Positions 9,175 to 17,580 are shown, counted from the first letter of the stretch. The stretch is DNA of 64,000 nucleotides from Geomesophilobacter sediminis (GCF_016458275.1 NZ_JAEMHM010000009.1:217552-281551); one strand, 5' to 3'. Translations and numbers: made by a program. Notes: generated from the sequence alone by a model not told the origin.

Positions 9175-9212
9175 AGAAAGGCCAGGTCTCATGACATGGC
9201 CTTTCTTTTTTC
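9175..9212 (+). terminator. Rho-independent terminator after mgsA
   Basis: Stem agaaaggcca / tggcctttct with a 12-base loop and a T run. Confidence 0.75.
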
Positions 9213-9253
9213 GCGACGGGGCCCCCTCCTGCAGGAGTGCCCGCTTTCAACCC

Positions 9254-9279
9254 GTAGGGGCGCGGCATGCGGCGCCCGT
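9254..9279. repeat. REP-like palindrome (GTAGGGGCG type)
   Basis: gtaggggcgcggcatgcggcgccc begins with GTAG and carries a GGGCGC/GCGCCC stem. It looks like a divergent member of the GTRGGAGCG family seen at 12978, 15088, 16997 and 43076. Confidence 0.4.
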
Positions 9280-9313
9280 CACTTCCGATCCTCAGGTCAA
9301 TAACCCGCGGGCA

Positions 9314-10558
9314 TCACCCCTCCCCTCCCTGCTCCTTCAGCTCCTTTAACTCTTCCATCATCCGCTTCTGGTACTCCTTGCCGCAGTCCGGACAGAAGCC
9401 GTGGCTGAACTGAGCGTCGGTGTTCATGGTGAGGTAGGTTTCCAACTGCTCCCAGGCATCCTCCTTGTTGTGTATCTTCTTGCAGTTCATGCAGATGGAG
9501 ATGATCCCCTCCAGGCGTCGGGTCCGGGCGATGGTCTGTTTCAGCGAATGGTTTTTTGCGACCAGCAGCTTCTGCGCCTTTTGCCGCTTGTGAACCTCCT
9601 GCTCCGTTCTCAGCCATTCCCTCCGCATCGCCCAGGCCGCCCAGGTGGAAACCACCACAAAGAGCGCGATCAGGCAGGCGAAGGTTTTTGCCTCCTCACG
9701 CCAGGGGGTCAGGAACGCCTGCTCCGCACGTCCGACCACGATATAAAAGGGCTGAGAAACCGCCAGCTTCCGGAAGGAAAGAACCCTCTGCACTTGGTCG
9801 AGGATGCTCCTCCCCCGGTAGGTCCCGGAGACCCGTCCCGCTCCGATCAGCCGGTGCAGTTGCGGCGAACCGGTCTTCGATCCGATGCTCGCGCCCACGC
9901 TCCTTGCGTCTGGATAACGCGCTACCAGGTCGAAATCCCCATCCATCAGCGTGATGACCCCGTCGTCGCCGGTATTGATCCGGGCGAAGCTCCGCACGAG
10001 AAAATCGATTTCCAGCCCGCCGTACGCAAGTCCGGCGAAGCCTCCGGCCCGGTCATTGATCCGTCGCGCGAGCACCACCATCCATTTGCCAGAAATGCCG
10101 CCGACCACTGGCTTGGAAATCACCAGCTCTGCGGCGCGGTGTTCCTTGAGGCGCTTGAAATAGTCGCGGTGCGCCAGGCTCGTGGTCGTTTTGACCGCCA
10201 TGTTTTGTTTGCCGTAAATGGCCTTGCCACCGGAGTCGGTGGCCCGCAGGGCGACCAGTTCCGGAAGCCGCGCATGCTGTCGGACGATGAAGGCATTCAG
10301 GCTCTCCGGTTGGATGCCGCCTGCCGCGAGTTCCCGTTCGGCCTCGTCCACTACCCCCTGCAGCGCCAGGTCCGCCTTGGCGATGCTTCGGGAAATGCTT
10401 TCGTCCAGCACCTGGGCCAGGTTTTCGGTAGAAATGGCAGCCCTTCTCTCATAGGCCTGGTAACTCCTCCAGAGGGCATAGCACATCCCTCCGGCAAACA
10501 GGAAGTTGAGCAGGACCACGCCGACAACCAGGTTCTTCACGAACGGTTTAACGGGCAT
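9314..10558 (-). CDS. Orphan membrane sensor: PDC/Cache domain plus zinc-ribbon-like C-terminus
   Basis: A 414-residue protein. Helix 1 (about 9-31) and helix 2 (about 296-316, CLIALFVVVSTWAAWAM) bracket a 260-residue periplasmic double-Cache/PDC domain of the kind that opens many diguanylate cyclases and kinases (HRDYFKRLK...SKPVVGG). After a short coiled coil comes GIISICMNCKKIHNKED...HGFCPDCGKEY, the CxxC...CxxC module often fused to response regulators. No kinase, GGDEF or MCP output domain follows, so signalling must go through that small module. Single gene. Confidence 0.7.
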   Translation of the reverse strand: MPVKPFVKNLVVGVVLLNFLFAGGMCYALWRSYQAYERRAAISTENLAQVLDESISRSIAKADLALQGVVDEAERELAAGGIQPESLNAFIVRQHARLPELVALRATDSGGKAIYGKQNMAVKTTTSLAHRDYFKRLKEHRAAELVISKPVVGGISGKWMVVLARRINDRAGGFAGLAYGGLEIDFLVRSFARINTGDDGVITLMDGDFDLVARYPDARSVGASIGSKTGSPQLHRLIGAGRVSGTYRGRSILDQVQRVLSFRKLAVSQPFYIVVGRAEQAFLTPWREEAKTFACLIALFVVVSTWAAWAMRREWLRTEQEVHKRQKAQKLLVAKNHSLKQTIARTRRLEGIISICMNCKKIHNKEDAWEQLETYLTMNTDAQFSHGFCPDCGKEYQKRMMEELKELKEQGGEG

Positions 10559-10780
10559 ACGTTCTCCGATCCGAAATCTTCAATCACGGTCATGCCAGCT
10601 TCGCACTGTCACATTCTACTTGATAAACGCGGTGAATGAAGTCGAACCACCTTAAATACAAGAGAATACGCCGCTCTGACAGTGTGAGGGCTGCCTGTGA
10701 AAGGAGATCGTACTTGTGGAATGGCGGGGGCACCCGGAAGGACGGGTACGGTGCAAGGTTGACACCCACTCCGTTTGTCA

Positions 10781-10809
10781 TTGACATCAGGGAGAAGAAG
10801 GGATATTTA
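10781..10809 (+). promoter_or_regulatory. Sigma-70-type promoter of the radical SAM-TetR operon
   Basis: -35 TTGACA (10781-10786), 17-base spacer, -10 TATTTA (10804-10809). The start codon follows at 10838. Confidence 0.55.
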
Positions 10810-10824
10810 GAGCATATACTCTAA
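10807..10824. promoter_or_regulatory. Operator-like palindrome over the -10 region
   Basis: TTAGAG-catata-CTCTAA, a perfect 6-6-6 dyad overlapping the -10 box and start site. Likely the site of the TetR protein encoded second in this operon. Confidence 0.5.
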
Positions 10825-10837
10825 TTTGGAGGACGCG

Positions 10838-12199
10838 ATGAAAATTCTTCTGATCCAACCCTACAGTTCTTCCCCGCTCATGGACCAGGTCTACCTCTTC
10901 GAACCCCTGGCGTTGGAATACCTGGGGGCTGGGGCGAAGCTGGACGGCCACGAGGTAACCCTCATCGACGCCCGAATCGACCACGACATCGACGGGGCCA
11001 TCAAGCGCTGCACTCCCGACGTGGTCGGCATCACCGGCTTCACCAGCCATGTCAACATCGTCAAGGAGATCGCCCGTCGGGCGAAGGAGCTCGCCCCCGC
11101 CGCCAAGGTCATCGTCGGCGGCCACCATGCCACGGTCCGGCCGGAGGACTTCAACGTCCCGGCGATCGACCTGGTGGTGATCGGGGAGGGGGTCTTCACC
11201 CTGCGCGAAGTCCTCGCCGCTCTTTCCGAAGGTCGGGAGCTTCTTTCCATCCGGGGGTTGGCGATCCCGGCACCCGGGGGGATGACCTGCACCGCCCCGC
11301 GGGAGTACACGTTGCTCGACGAGCTCCCGGTTCCCGACCGAACCCTCACGGCTGGCTACCGCGGCAACTACTTCAGCGAGTGGTTCAAGCCGCTCGCCTC
11401 GATCCGGACCTCGCTGGGATGCACCGCCCGCTGCAACTTCTGCGCGCTCTGGGCGATCACCGGCGGACGCTATCTGCGCCGGGAGGCCGAATCGGTCGTG
11501 GCCGAGCTGGCAACGATCGCCGAGGAGAACGTCTTTTTCTGCGACGACGAATCGATGTGCGACACCAAAAGGATGGATCGGCTGGCGGATCTGATCGAAC
11601 AGGCGGGGATCCGGAAGAACTACTTCCTCTATGCACGGGTGGACACCATCGTGCGGCATCCCGACCTCTTCGCCAAGTGGGCCCGGATCGGGCTCTCCCA
11701 GGTATTTGTCGGGATGGAGGACTTCTCCGACGTGCGGCTGGAGGCGATGAAGAAGGGGGTGACCGTCGCCCAGCAGGAGGAAGCGACGAAAATACTGGAC
11801 CGGATCGGCGTAATGATGTACGCATCGTTCATGGTCGATCCGGACTACGGCAAGGAGGATTTTCTCGCCCTCAAGCAGTACGTCCGGAAACTCAAGCTGA
11901 AGTACGCGACCTTCACCGTCAAGACCCCGCTGCCGGGGACCGAGCTGCACGAGTCGGTCAAGGACCGGCTTTTGTCCGAGACGCCGGAGCTGTACGACAT
12001 GCTCCACGCGCTGGTGCCGACCCGGCTGCCGCTTCCCGAGTTTTACGAGGAGATGGCGCAGTTGTATGCCGGCGCGGTGCCGATCTACCGCTCCCTGCCG
12101 GTGCTGATCAAGTTCGGCCTGCACGGCATGCTGCTCAGGATCCGGCTCTTCGGCACCTTCCTGAAGCGGGTGCGGCAATTCCACCTGGAGTATTCATAA
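10838..12199 (+). CDS. Cobalamin-binding radical SAM protein
   Basis: A 453-residue cytosolic enzyme. Residues 1-140 form a B12-binding Rossmann domain (GHEVTLIDARID, TPDVVGITGF, VIVGGHHATV). The radical SAM core follows, with the [4Fe-4S] motif C195-x3-C199-x2-C202 (CTARCNFC). This class B architecture usually methylates unactivated carbon or phosphorus, or makes ring and lipid modifications; the substrate here is unknown. The true start is the ATG at 10838 after TTGGAGGA. It is co-transcribed with a TetR regulator 4 bases downstream. No cobalamin riboswitch was seen. Confidence 0.8.
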   Translation: MKILLIQPYSSSPLMDQVYLFEPLALEYLGAGAKLDGHEVTLIDARIDHDIDGAIKRCTPDVVGITGFTSHVNIVKEIARRAKELAPAAKVIVGGHHATVRPEDFNVPAIDLVVIGEGVFTLREVLAALSEGRELLSIRGLAIPAPGGMTCTAPREYTLLDELPVPDRTLTAGYRGNYFSEWFKPLASIRTSLGCTARCNFCALWAITGGRYLRREAESVVAELATIAEENVFFCDDESMCDTKRMDRLADLIEQAGIRKNYFLYARVDTIVRHPDLFAKWARIGLSQVFVGMEDFSDVRLEAMKKGVTVAQQEEATKILDRIGVMMYASFMVDPDYGKEDFLALKQYVRKLKLKYATFTVKTPLPGTELHESVKDRLLSETPELYDMLHALVPTRLPLPEFYEEMAQLYAGAVPIYRSLPVLIKFGLHGMLLRIRLFGTFLKRVRQFHLEYS

Positions 12200-12203
12200 C
12201 GGC

Positions 12204-12845
12204 ATGACCAAAGCGGAAAAGACCAAGGGACGGATCATCGAGGCCGCCATCGAGCTCTTCAACGAAAAGGGGACCAAGGCGGTCACGACCAACCACATCG
12301 CGGCGCGGCTCGGCATCAGTCCGGGGAACCTCTATTACCATTTCCGGAACAAGGAGGAGATCATCCGGGCCATCTTCGCCCAGATGCACGAGGTGGGTCT
12401 CGAGGAGTACCAGGAGGTCAATGCCGACGGCCCCGGATCGGCCGCTTCCATGGAAGAGACCTTTCTGATGATCCAGCGCTTCAACTGGCGCTACCGCTTC
12501 TTCAAGCGGGAGCTGGCCGCCCTGGTGCAAAGCGACTCCGAGCTCAAGACGCTTTTCGTCGCCTCGCACCGGCTGAACCTGGCCGTGGTACGCGGGGCGC
12601 TGGACCTGAGCATCCAGCAGGGATTTTTGAAGGATCTTCCCGCCGAGCAGCGCGACCTCCTGGCGGAGCAGATCTGGATGACCGCGCTTTTCTGGCTGAA
12701 CTACCTGGAAATCGGCGGTGAGGATGTTAACGAAGCCACCCTCCAGCGGGGAAGCGCCATCCTGAGAAACATGATGTTCCCCTACCTTTCGGACAGCGCG
12801 CTTGGTGGGATATCAACCCCATCCTCACCCTGTCCCTCCCCTTGA
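12204..12845 (+). CDS. TetR family regulator in operon with the radical SAM gene
   Basis: A 213-residue repressor. HTH: IEAAIELFNEKGTKAVTTNHIAARLGISPGNLYYHF. The C-terminal domain is long and helical with several Trp, as in YcdC/RutR-like ligand domains. It starts 4 bases after the radical SAM stop codon, so the two are translationally linked. The dyad at 10807-10824 is the best candidate operator. The C-terminal tail (STPSSPCPSP) reads into an intergenic repeat and may be a recent extension. Confidence 0.85.
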   Translation: MTKAEKTKGRIIEAAIELFNEKGTKAVTTNHIAARLGISPGNLYYHFRNKEEIIRAIFAQMHEVGLEEYQEVNADGPGSAASMEETFLMIQRFNWRYRFFKRELAALVQSDSELKTLFVASHRLNLAVVRGALDLSIQQGFLKDLPAEQRDLLAEQIWMTALFWLNYLEIGGEDVNEATLQRGSAILRNMMFPYLSDSALGGISTPSSPCPSP

Positions 12846-12960
12846 AGGGGAGGGGACGCCGGGCAGCTCTCTTATCCTCGAAGGGGCGTCCAGGCAGCTC
12901 TCGTATCCTTGAAGGGGAAGCGTCCGCAACTTTCTTCCCCCTGTAGGGGAGGGAACGTCC
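12825..12960. repeat. Degenerate tandem repeat, CCCCTT-GAAGGGG units
   Basis: Three to four imperfect units, each built on cccttgaagggg followed by a gacgccgggcagctctc-like tail, run from within the end of the TetR gene to about 12960. A related unit (cccctccccttcaaggg) occurs near 35088-35102. Confidence 0.5.
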
Positions 12961-12977
12961 GGGCACCTGCCTACCCT

Positions 12978-13028
12978 GTAGGAGCCGTTGTTCCTGTCGC
13001 GAAGCAGCGTCGATCGCGGCAGGAATTC
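12978..13028. repeat. REP-like inverted pair
   Basis: gtaggagccgttgttcctgtcgcga is followed by an opposing gatcgcggcaggaatt. It has the GTAG head of the family described at 43076-43232. Confidence 0.5.
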
Positions 13029-13124
13029 CCCTTCCTTCCGTATCGGCAATAATCTCTCTGCCCCCATACATTTATCCAAAACTGTCCCTACCTATGGTTC
13101 CAGAAATATCCTATCGTAGCACTA

Positions 13125-14519
13125 TCACAGGATCGCCTCGGCAAGCAGGGCCATTCCCGCATCGAGCTCTCCAGGCGTCAGGGCGCCGAAGCCCAGGAGC
13201 AGGTTTCCGGTCTGCCGGTCACCCGAAGCGCAGGTGTCGGAGAAGGGGAAAAGGTGAATCCCTCGCTCCGCAGCGCGGCTGATGAGCGCCGTTTCGTCCC
13301 GGTGCGATGATTCCAGATGCAGTACCACGTGGAGCCCGGCCCCCTGCCCGATCACTCTTGCCGCGCCCCCGAAATGCCGCTCGATGCTCTGCAGCATGGC
13401 CTCGTGTTTTCTCCGGTAGATGTTGCGCATTCGGCGCACGTGGCGCTCCCAGTGTCCCAACTCCATGAACCGGGCAAGGCTCAACTGGTCCAGCACCGAA
13501 ACCGGCGATACGTACTCCCGGAACCGCTCGGCGTAGCGAGCGCGGAGGGAGGGGGGCAGCACCAGGTAACTGATCCGCAGAGCCGGCGAGAGGATCTTGG
13601 AGAAGGTCCCCAGGTAAATGACGTTGGCTTCGGGCCGCAGCCCCTGCAGCGAGGTGATCGGCTTCCCCTGGTAGCGCAGCTCGCTGTCGTAGTCGTCTTC
13701 GATGATGAAGTTGCTCTTGCCCGCCCATTCGATCAGCTTCAGCCGGTTGCCGATCGGCATGACCTGTCCCATGGGGAGCTGGTGGGAAGGGGTGACATAG
13801 GCCAGGGTGCAGCTCGTGGCGCCGAGTCCTTCCACCTCGAGCCCCTGGGGCCCAACCGGTACCGGGATGACGTTGAAGGAGTGGTTCCGGAAGACCGCCC
13901 GGGCCAGGTGGAAACCGGGGTCTTCCACGGCCACCGACTGGTGATCGGCCCGGAGAACCTGGGCGACGATATCGAGAGCGTTCTGCAGGCCGCTGCAGAT
14001 CACGATCTGCCCGGCGTCGCAGATCACTCCGCGGGAATGCTCCAGGTAGCGGCGCAGTTGGAGGCGCAGGCTCAACTCTCCTGCCGGGTCCGACGGATAG
14101 TGGGACAACTCCCGGGCGTGCCGGCTCAGGCATTCCACGAAGCACTGCCGCCACAGTCGGGCCGGAAAGGAATCCGGGTCGAGCCCGGCGGGATGGAAAT
14201 CGTAACGGTAACGGGGCTCCGACACGGCCGTTTCCGGCACCGCCGCCGCGGGGCGCGCCGCTCCCGAGCCCGCCGCCTCGAAATCGAGCGGCGCCACGAA
14301 GTACCCGCTGCGCGGCCGGGTGTACAGGTAGCCTTCCGCATAGAGCTCCAGGTAAGCCCCTTCCACCGTGTTCCGGCTCACCGAAAGCTCGCCGGCCAAC
14401 TCCCGCACCGAGGGGAGCTTGCCATGCGCCGGGAGTTTCCCCTGGAGCACCGCTTCGCGGATCTGATCGTAGAGTTGCTGGTAGAGGGGAACGGGAAGAG
14501 CGGGATTGAGTGAGAACAT
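13125..14519 (-). CDS. MocR/PdxR-type regulator (GntR HTH fused to PLP aminotransferase fold)
   Basis: A 464-residue fusion. Residues 1-75 form a GntR winged helix (PLYQQLYDQIREAVLQGKLP, PSVRELAGELSVSRNTVEGAYLEL). The rest is a class I aminotransferase-like domain with EDDYDSELRY and the PLP-lysine region YLGTFSKILSPALRISYLV. Such proteins sense pyridoxal phosphate or an amino compound. The start at 14519 (MFSLNPALP) is preferred over 14582. It is divergent from a PPOX-family gene 164 bases away, the usual regulator-target layout, so that gene is its likely target. Confidence 0.85.
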   Translation of the reverse strand: MFSLNPALPVPLYQQLYDQIREAVLQGKLPAHGKLPSVRELAGELSVSRNTVEGAYLELYAEGYLYTRPRSGYFVAPLDFEAAGSGAARPAAAVPETAVSEPRYRYDFHPAGLDPDSFPARLWRQCFVECLSRHARELSHYPSDPAGELSLRLQLRRYLEHSRGVICDAGQIVICSGLQNALDIVAQVLRADHQSVAVEDPGFHLARAVFRNHSFNVIPVPVGPQGLEVEGLGATSCTLAYVTPSHQLPMGQVMPIGNRLKLIEWAGKSNFIIEDDYDSELRYQGKPITSLQGLRPEANVIYLGTFSKILSPALRISYLVLPPSLRARYAERFREYVSPVSVLDQLSLARFMELGHWERHVRRMRNIYRRKHEAMLQSIERHFGGAARVIGQGAGLHVVLHLESSHRDETALISRAAERGIHLFPFSDTCASGDRQTGNLLLGFGALTPGELDAGMALLAEAIL

Positions 14520-14683
14520 GCGGCCTCTCGGTAAAGGTTGGGGGTAGGGGGACAGGCACCTGCGGAGTTCGTGCCCCGGCATGCGGCAGGAAGTGTATGA
14601 TCAGAGGGAAACGAGGTCAAACCAAAAGTAACACTGTCTGACACAGCGATATCCCAGACGGTAGATCACAAAACGGAGGAAAG

Positions 14684-15055
14684 ATGATTCCGGAGAAACT
14701 CTTAGAAGTATTGAAGCACGATGGTGTCGTGGCGATCGCCACGCAGGGAACCGACGGACCGCACCTGGTGAACACCTGGAACAGCTACGTCCGGTTCACC
14801 GACGACGGGAGGATGCTCATCCCGGCTGGGTACATGAACCAGACCGAGGCCAACATCGCCGCCGACAACAAGGTGGTCATTACCTGCGGCAGCAGCAAGG
14901 TCGCCGGGAACCTTGGACCGGGAACCGGCTTTTTGATCAAGGGGACCGCCGAGTTCATCTCCACCGGCCCCGATTTCGAGAGCATGAAGACGAAATACCC
15001 GTGGGCGCGGGCAGCGTTGTCGGTTACCATCACCTCCGCCACCCAGACCCTTTAA
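14684..15055 (+). CDS. Pyridoxamine 5'-phosphate oxidase-family FMN-binding protein
   Basis: A 123-residue split-barrel flavin-binding protein (MIPEKLLEVLKHDGVVAIATQGTDG..., HLVNTWNSYV). It is much shorter than PdxH, so it is a general PPOX-family flavoprotein rather than a proven pyridoxamine oxidase. The ATG at 14684 follows GGAGGA. It is divergent from the MocR regulator, which probably controls it. Confidence 0.75.
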   Translation: MIPEKLLEVLKHDGVVAIATQGTDGPHLVNTWNSYVRFTDDGRMLIPAGYMNQTEANIAADNKVVITCGSSKVAGNLGPGTGFLIKGTAEFISTGPDFESMKTKYPWARAALSVTITSATQTL

Positions 15056-15087
15056 ATGGGGGTGGCGTAGCCGGTGTGAGTATCCCT

Positions 15088-15113
15088 GTGGGAGCGCCTT
15101 TCCAGGCGCGATT
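15088..15113. repeat. REP-like palindrome
   Basis: gtgggagcgcctttccaggcgcgatt. The same word recurs at 43110-43134, and close relatives lie at 16997 and 43208. Confidence 0.6.
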
Positions 15114-15127
15114 GCGGTCACCGCCTT

Positions 15128-15180
15128 TAAGGCAGTGGTTTGAAGTCCCCCTTTGTCAAAGGGGGGATCAAAGGACGGAC
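15128..15180. repeat. Copy of dispersed CCCCC-tttg-GGGGG repeat
   Basis: Reads ggcagtggtttgaagtcccc, then ctttgtcaaagggg and gatcaaaggacggac. The same words, in opposite orientation, occur at 29141-29176 and 29370-29430. Confidence 0.5.
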
Positions 15181-15187
15181 CTCCTTG

Positions 15188-15230
15188 AAAAAAGGGGGGC
15201 CGGCATCTTGGTGAGCCGGCCCCCTTTTTT
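15188..15230 (+). terminator. Rho-independent terminator after the PPOX-family gene
   Basis: Stem aaaaaaggggggccggc / gccggccccctttttt with a 10-base loop. It faces the converging ferritin gene too, so it may act both ways. Confidence 0.8.
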
Positions 15231-15254
15231 GCTCCTCTTGCCGCTGTAGCGGCC

Positions 15255-15743
15255 CTACTCCCTTACAAAGGTGTCCATGTCGGATTCGTCCACCATCGCC
15301 ATGATCCGGGAATATTCCGATTCGATGGTGAGGTAGTGGTTGTGGGTCTCCCGCGCATTGATCTCGAAAACCTCGCGGATCTTGGCATCGGTGATCTTCG
15401 CGGCCGTCTCGGTGAGCGTCTTCTCCAGGTTGGCTTCCTTCTCCAGGGCCGCTTCCAGAGCCTTCTTCTCGGTGAAATCCGGGCCGATCACCTTCTTGAT
15501 CGACTTGATCCAGACCGACTCGTGTTCCGGCGGCGCCGCCATGAACTGGTCGAAGGACTTGATGTCGTCACCGGTGTAGGCCTTGAAGAAATGCGATGCG
15601 TGCTCCCGTTCTTCCCGGGCGAGTTGCTCGAAAATCCGCTTGGCATCCTTATCTTTCATCTCTTTGGCACCAAGCTCGTAGAAATTCATGGCGTTTTTCT
15701 CAGTCTGAATGGCCTGCCTGATTGCTTCCTGGATGTCCTTCAT
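15255..15743 (-). CDS. Rubrerythrin/ferritin-like di-iron protein
   Basis: A 162-residue four-helix protein. Ligand-type helices are TEKNAMNFYELGAK, EEREHASHFF, ALEKEANLEKTL and ARETHNHYLTIESEY, giving the paired Glu/ExxH motifs of the rubrerythrin superfamily. The rubredoxin-like tail of classical rubrerythrin is absent. The likely role is peroxide reduction or iron handling in an anaerobe. The ATG at 15743 follows AAGGAGGT, and a near-consensus promoter lies upstream. Confidence 0.8.
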   Translation of the reverse strand: MKDIQEAIRQAIQTEKNAMNFYELGAKEMKDKDAKRIFEQLAREEREHASHFFKAYTGDDIKSFDQFMAAPPEHESVWIKSIKKVIGPDFTEKKALEAALEKEANLEKTLTETAAKITDAKIREVFEINARETHNHYLTIESEYSRIMAMVDESDMDTFVRE

Positions 15744-15785
15744 ACATACCTCCTTGTGCTGGCGCCGGTAGGAAAAGCTAATTTC

Positions 15786-15813
15786 ATTATAAAAGTGGCG
15801 CCCCCCTTGTCAA
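15786..15813 (-). promoter_or_regulatory. Strong sigma-70 promoter of the ferritin-like gene
   Basis: On the minus strand TTGACA (15813-15808), 16-base spacer, TATAAT (15791-15786): both hexamers are perfect. The expected start is near 15779, giving a leader of about 36 bases. Confidence 0.75.
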
Positions 15814-15934
15814 CAAGCCCCTCCTCCGGCCATTACTACTGACTCAGGCATGGTCCCTAAGACAGGAGGCGCTCAGCTAACAGTGTGCAGCGCCTGGAAT
15901 CCGCCCCCAAAGAGTGATCCAACGAAGGCCAAAC

Positions 15935-15950
15935 TGTCGAAATTCCGACA
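15935..15950. promoter_or_regulatory. Operator-like inverted repeat
   Basis: tgtcgaaattccgaca has TGTCG/CGACA arms and a six-base centre, between two divergent genes. It is followed by a T run, but no gene ends here, so regulation is likelier than termination. Confidence 0.3.
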
Positions 15951-16019
15951 CTTTTTTGTCTTGATTTGGTGCAGAACCTCTGGTAGCTTGGCGGCAATTT
16001 GCTCCATCAGGAGAGAGCC

Positions 16020-16271
16020 ATGCGGTTGACGATAGCACTTGACGACAGCGAAGTGGAAATTGTCAGCGGGAGCCACATCTTCGTATCCAACGCGTACCTC
16101 GATGAGTATTACGAGTGGGACGAAGTCACCGAGCCCCTGTTAGCCGATGCCGTCCAGCGCGCCGAGGACCTCCTCATGACCTTCAAAGCCCGGCAACAGC
16201 AAGCGGCCTCCGGTACCGACGCCAACCGGGGCGACCGCCCCATCCTCCCCACCGTCACGGCCTGGTATTGA
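16020..16271 (+). CDS. Small hypothetical protein
   Basis: An 83-residue acidic protein (MRLTIALDDSEVEIVSGSHIFVSN..., DEYYEWDEV) with an unstructured, Gln/Asp-rich tail. No signal peptide or membrane helix is present. The ATG at 16020 follows CAGGAGAG, and a terminator follows the gene, which supports it being real. Family not recognised. Confidence 0.55.
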   Translation: MRLTIALDDSEVEIVSGSHIFVSNAYLDEYYEWDEVTEPLLADAVQRAEDLLMTFKARQQQAASGTDANRGDRPILPTVTAWY

Positions 16272-16292
16272 TCAGCCCAACTTGCTGCAGAA

Positions 16293-16340
16293 AAAAAGGG
16301 GACCAGCTACTGCCAGTCAAGCGGAGCCGGTCCCCTTTTT
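16293..16340. terminator. Terminator between two converging genes
   Basis: Stem aaaaaggggacc / ggtccccttttt around a 24-base loop; A and T tracts on each side allow action in both directions. Confidence 0.7.
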
Positions 16341-16373
16341 CCGTTGCGGCGCAAAGGCGCCGGATCAGAGCGT

Positions 16374-16874
16374 TCAGTGGCGATGGTGCAGCCGGAGCCC
16401 AAAGATTCCCCGCTCTTCGGCAGCCGTCTCGGCGGTGGGCGCCTCTACCGGGGCCACACCGACGCCATGGACGTAGACCATCTCGCCGCCAAGCCATCCG
16501 GAGACAGCCAGAATAACCACGCTGCAGACCGACAGTATTACCGGCCCCATCGGGACCGGCCCGACGTTGCGCCGCCACAGGAAGTTCAGCACGTATGCCG
16601 TGACCAGGGCAAGGTTGATCGCCATGTGCCACAGACCGATCGTCTTGGCCCGGGACGGCGGCAGGGTGTACAGATCGATCAGGCCGGGAAGAGCGGCGAG
16701 CAGCGCTCCGATCACCCCTCCGCCTATGCTTATGAACGCGACGATGCTCCAGAGCGGGTTGCCGGTGCCGCGAAAAATGAAGTCACACACCAGGGAGAAC
16801 ACCCAAAGGCCTATCGGCAAGGGCACCAGCATGGGATGAATCGGGTGCCGTGCCACACTGACTTTACTGATCAT
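16374..16874 (-). CDS. DUF2231-type four-helix membrane protein
   Basis: A 166-residue inner-membrane protein with four hydrophobic helices. The N-terminal word HPIHPMLVPLPIGLWVFSLVCD is diagnostic of DUF2231. The C-terminal tail ends in LHHRH. The ATG at 16874 follows AAGGAGGAG. Function unknown for the family. Confidence 0.8.
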   Translation of the reverse strand: MISKVSVARHPIHPMLVPLPIGLWVFSLVCDFIFRGTGNPLWSIVAFISIGGGVIGALLAALPGLIDLYTLPPSRAKTIGLWHMAINLALVTAYVLNFLWRRNVGPVPMGPVILSVCSVVILAVSGWLGGEMVYVHGVGVAPVEAPTAETAAEERGIFGLRLHHRH

Positions 16875-16996
16875 TGACTCCTCCTTCCCTTCGTAAAATC
16901 TCCTCTTTCTGCCATGTTACACGTGCGACCCAGCATAAATCAATTCCAATAAAAACAGTTGAACCGGTTGGATAACAAGGTAGGTGCCCACCACCT

Positions 16997-17077
16997 GTGG
17001 GAGCGCCTTTCCCGGAGCGATCCGCCGGAGGCGGTGGCCGCGTTTGCGGTTAATCGCGCCAGGAACAGCGCTCTCCC
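16997..17077. repeat. Inverted pair of REP-like palindromes
   Basis: gtgggagcgcctttcccgga (16997 on) faces an opposite copy reading taatcgcgccaggaacagcg, then ctctccc (17051-17077), separated by a gc-rich spacer. Two REPs head to head is the layout called a REPIN or BIME. Confidence 0.6.
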
Positions 17078-17197
17078 GGAAAAACGGCACACGGCTTCCT
17101 ACGAAAACGACACCCCATTCAATGATGGTGTGCTTTGGGTTTATACTTAGGATTAAACGTAGCAGTACCACCGGAGTCGTGGAAAAGGAAGGTCGCC

Positions 17198-17560
17198 ATG
17201 GACACTCTGACCAAGAAGGAATTCGATAGTTATTCGCCGGACGAATTGAGCGAGTTGTATCGGACCGATCCCCGGCGTTTTCGTGAACTTGCCGATGAGG
17301 CGATAGACCAGGCATGTGTCGGCCGCACCGATGCAGAGTCGATCAAACTCCGTCAAATGCAATGGCGTGTGGAGGGGCTGCTCCGTAAAGGGAAAAGTCC
17401 GCTGGAGAGACTGCGCATCATGGAGGGCATCTTCTATTCCGAGGTGTTCGGGGACGAAGGAGACCTCTCGCAACTGGTCTACAACTGGGAGAAAGTGATG
17501 CGCATGTTCGAGGGCGCTCCAAAGCCCGCGAAGAGAGCCTGCCTCTACGCGGTAAAGTGA
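17198..17560 (+). CDS. DUF3135-like small protein
   Basis: A 120-residue helical cytosolic protein. The pattern LSELYRTDPRRFRELADEAIDQA followed by QMQWRVEGLLRKGKSPLERL resembles DUF3135 proteins, which have no known function. The ATG at 17198 follows AAAGGAAGG; the upstream in-frame start at 17135 lacks a site. Monocistronic. Confidence 0.65.
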   Translation: MDTLTKKEFDSYSPDELSELYRTDPRRFRELADEAIDQACVGRTDAESIKLRQMQWRVEGLLRKGKSPLERLRIMEGIFYSEVFGDEGDLSQLVYNWEKVMRMFEGAPKPAKRACLYAVK

Positions 17561-17580
17561 GGCTCACCTGCATCAGAACC

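Noticed and set aside
10600..10837. Cobalamin riboswitch before the B12-radical SAM gene
   Set aside because: No B12-box-like conserved core was seen in the short leader; a dyad operator explains regulation better.
10787..12184. 465-codon minus-strand frame opposite the radical SAM gene
   Set aside because: Its composition is that of an antisense frame in GC-rich DNA (Arg/Gly/His/Pro-rich) and it has no family features; the plus strand has clear B12 and CxxxCxxC motifs.
13219..14559. Long overlapping frames on both strands across the MocR gene
   Set aside because: The frame 13125-14519 carries intact GntR and PLP-enzyme motifs; the others are shadows.
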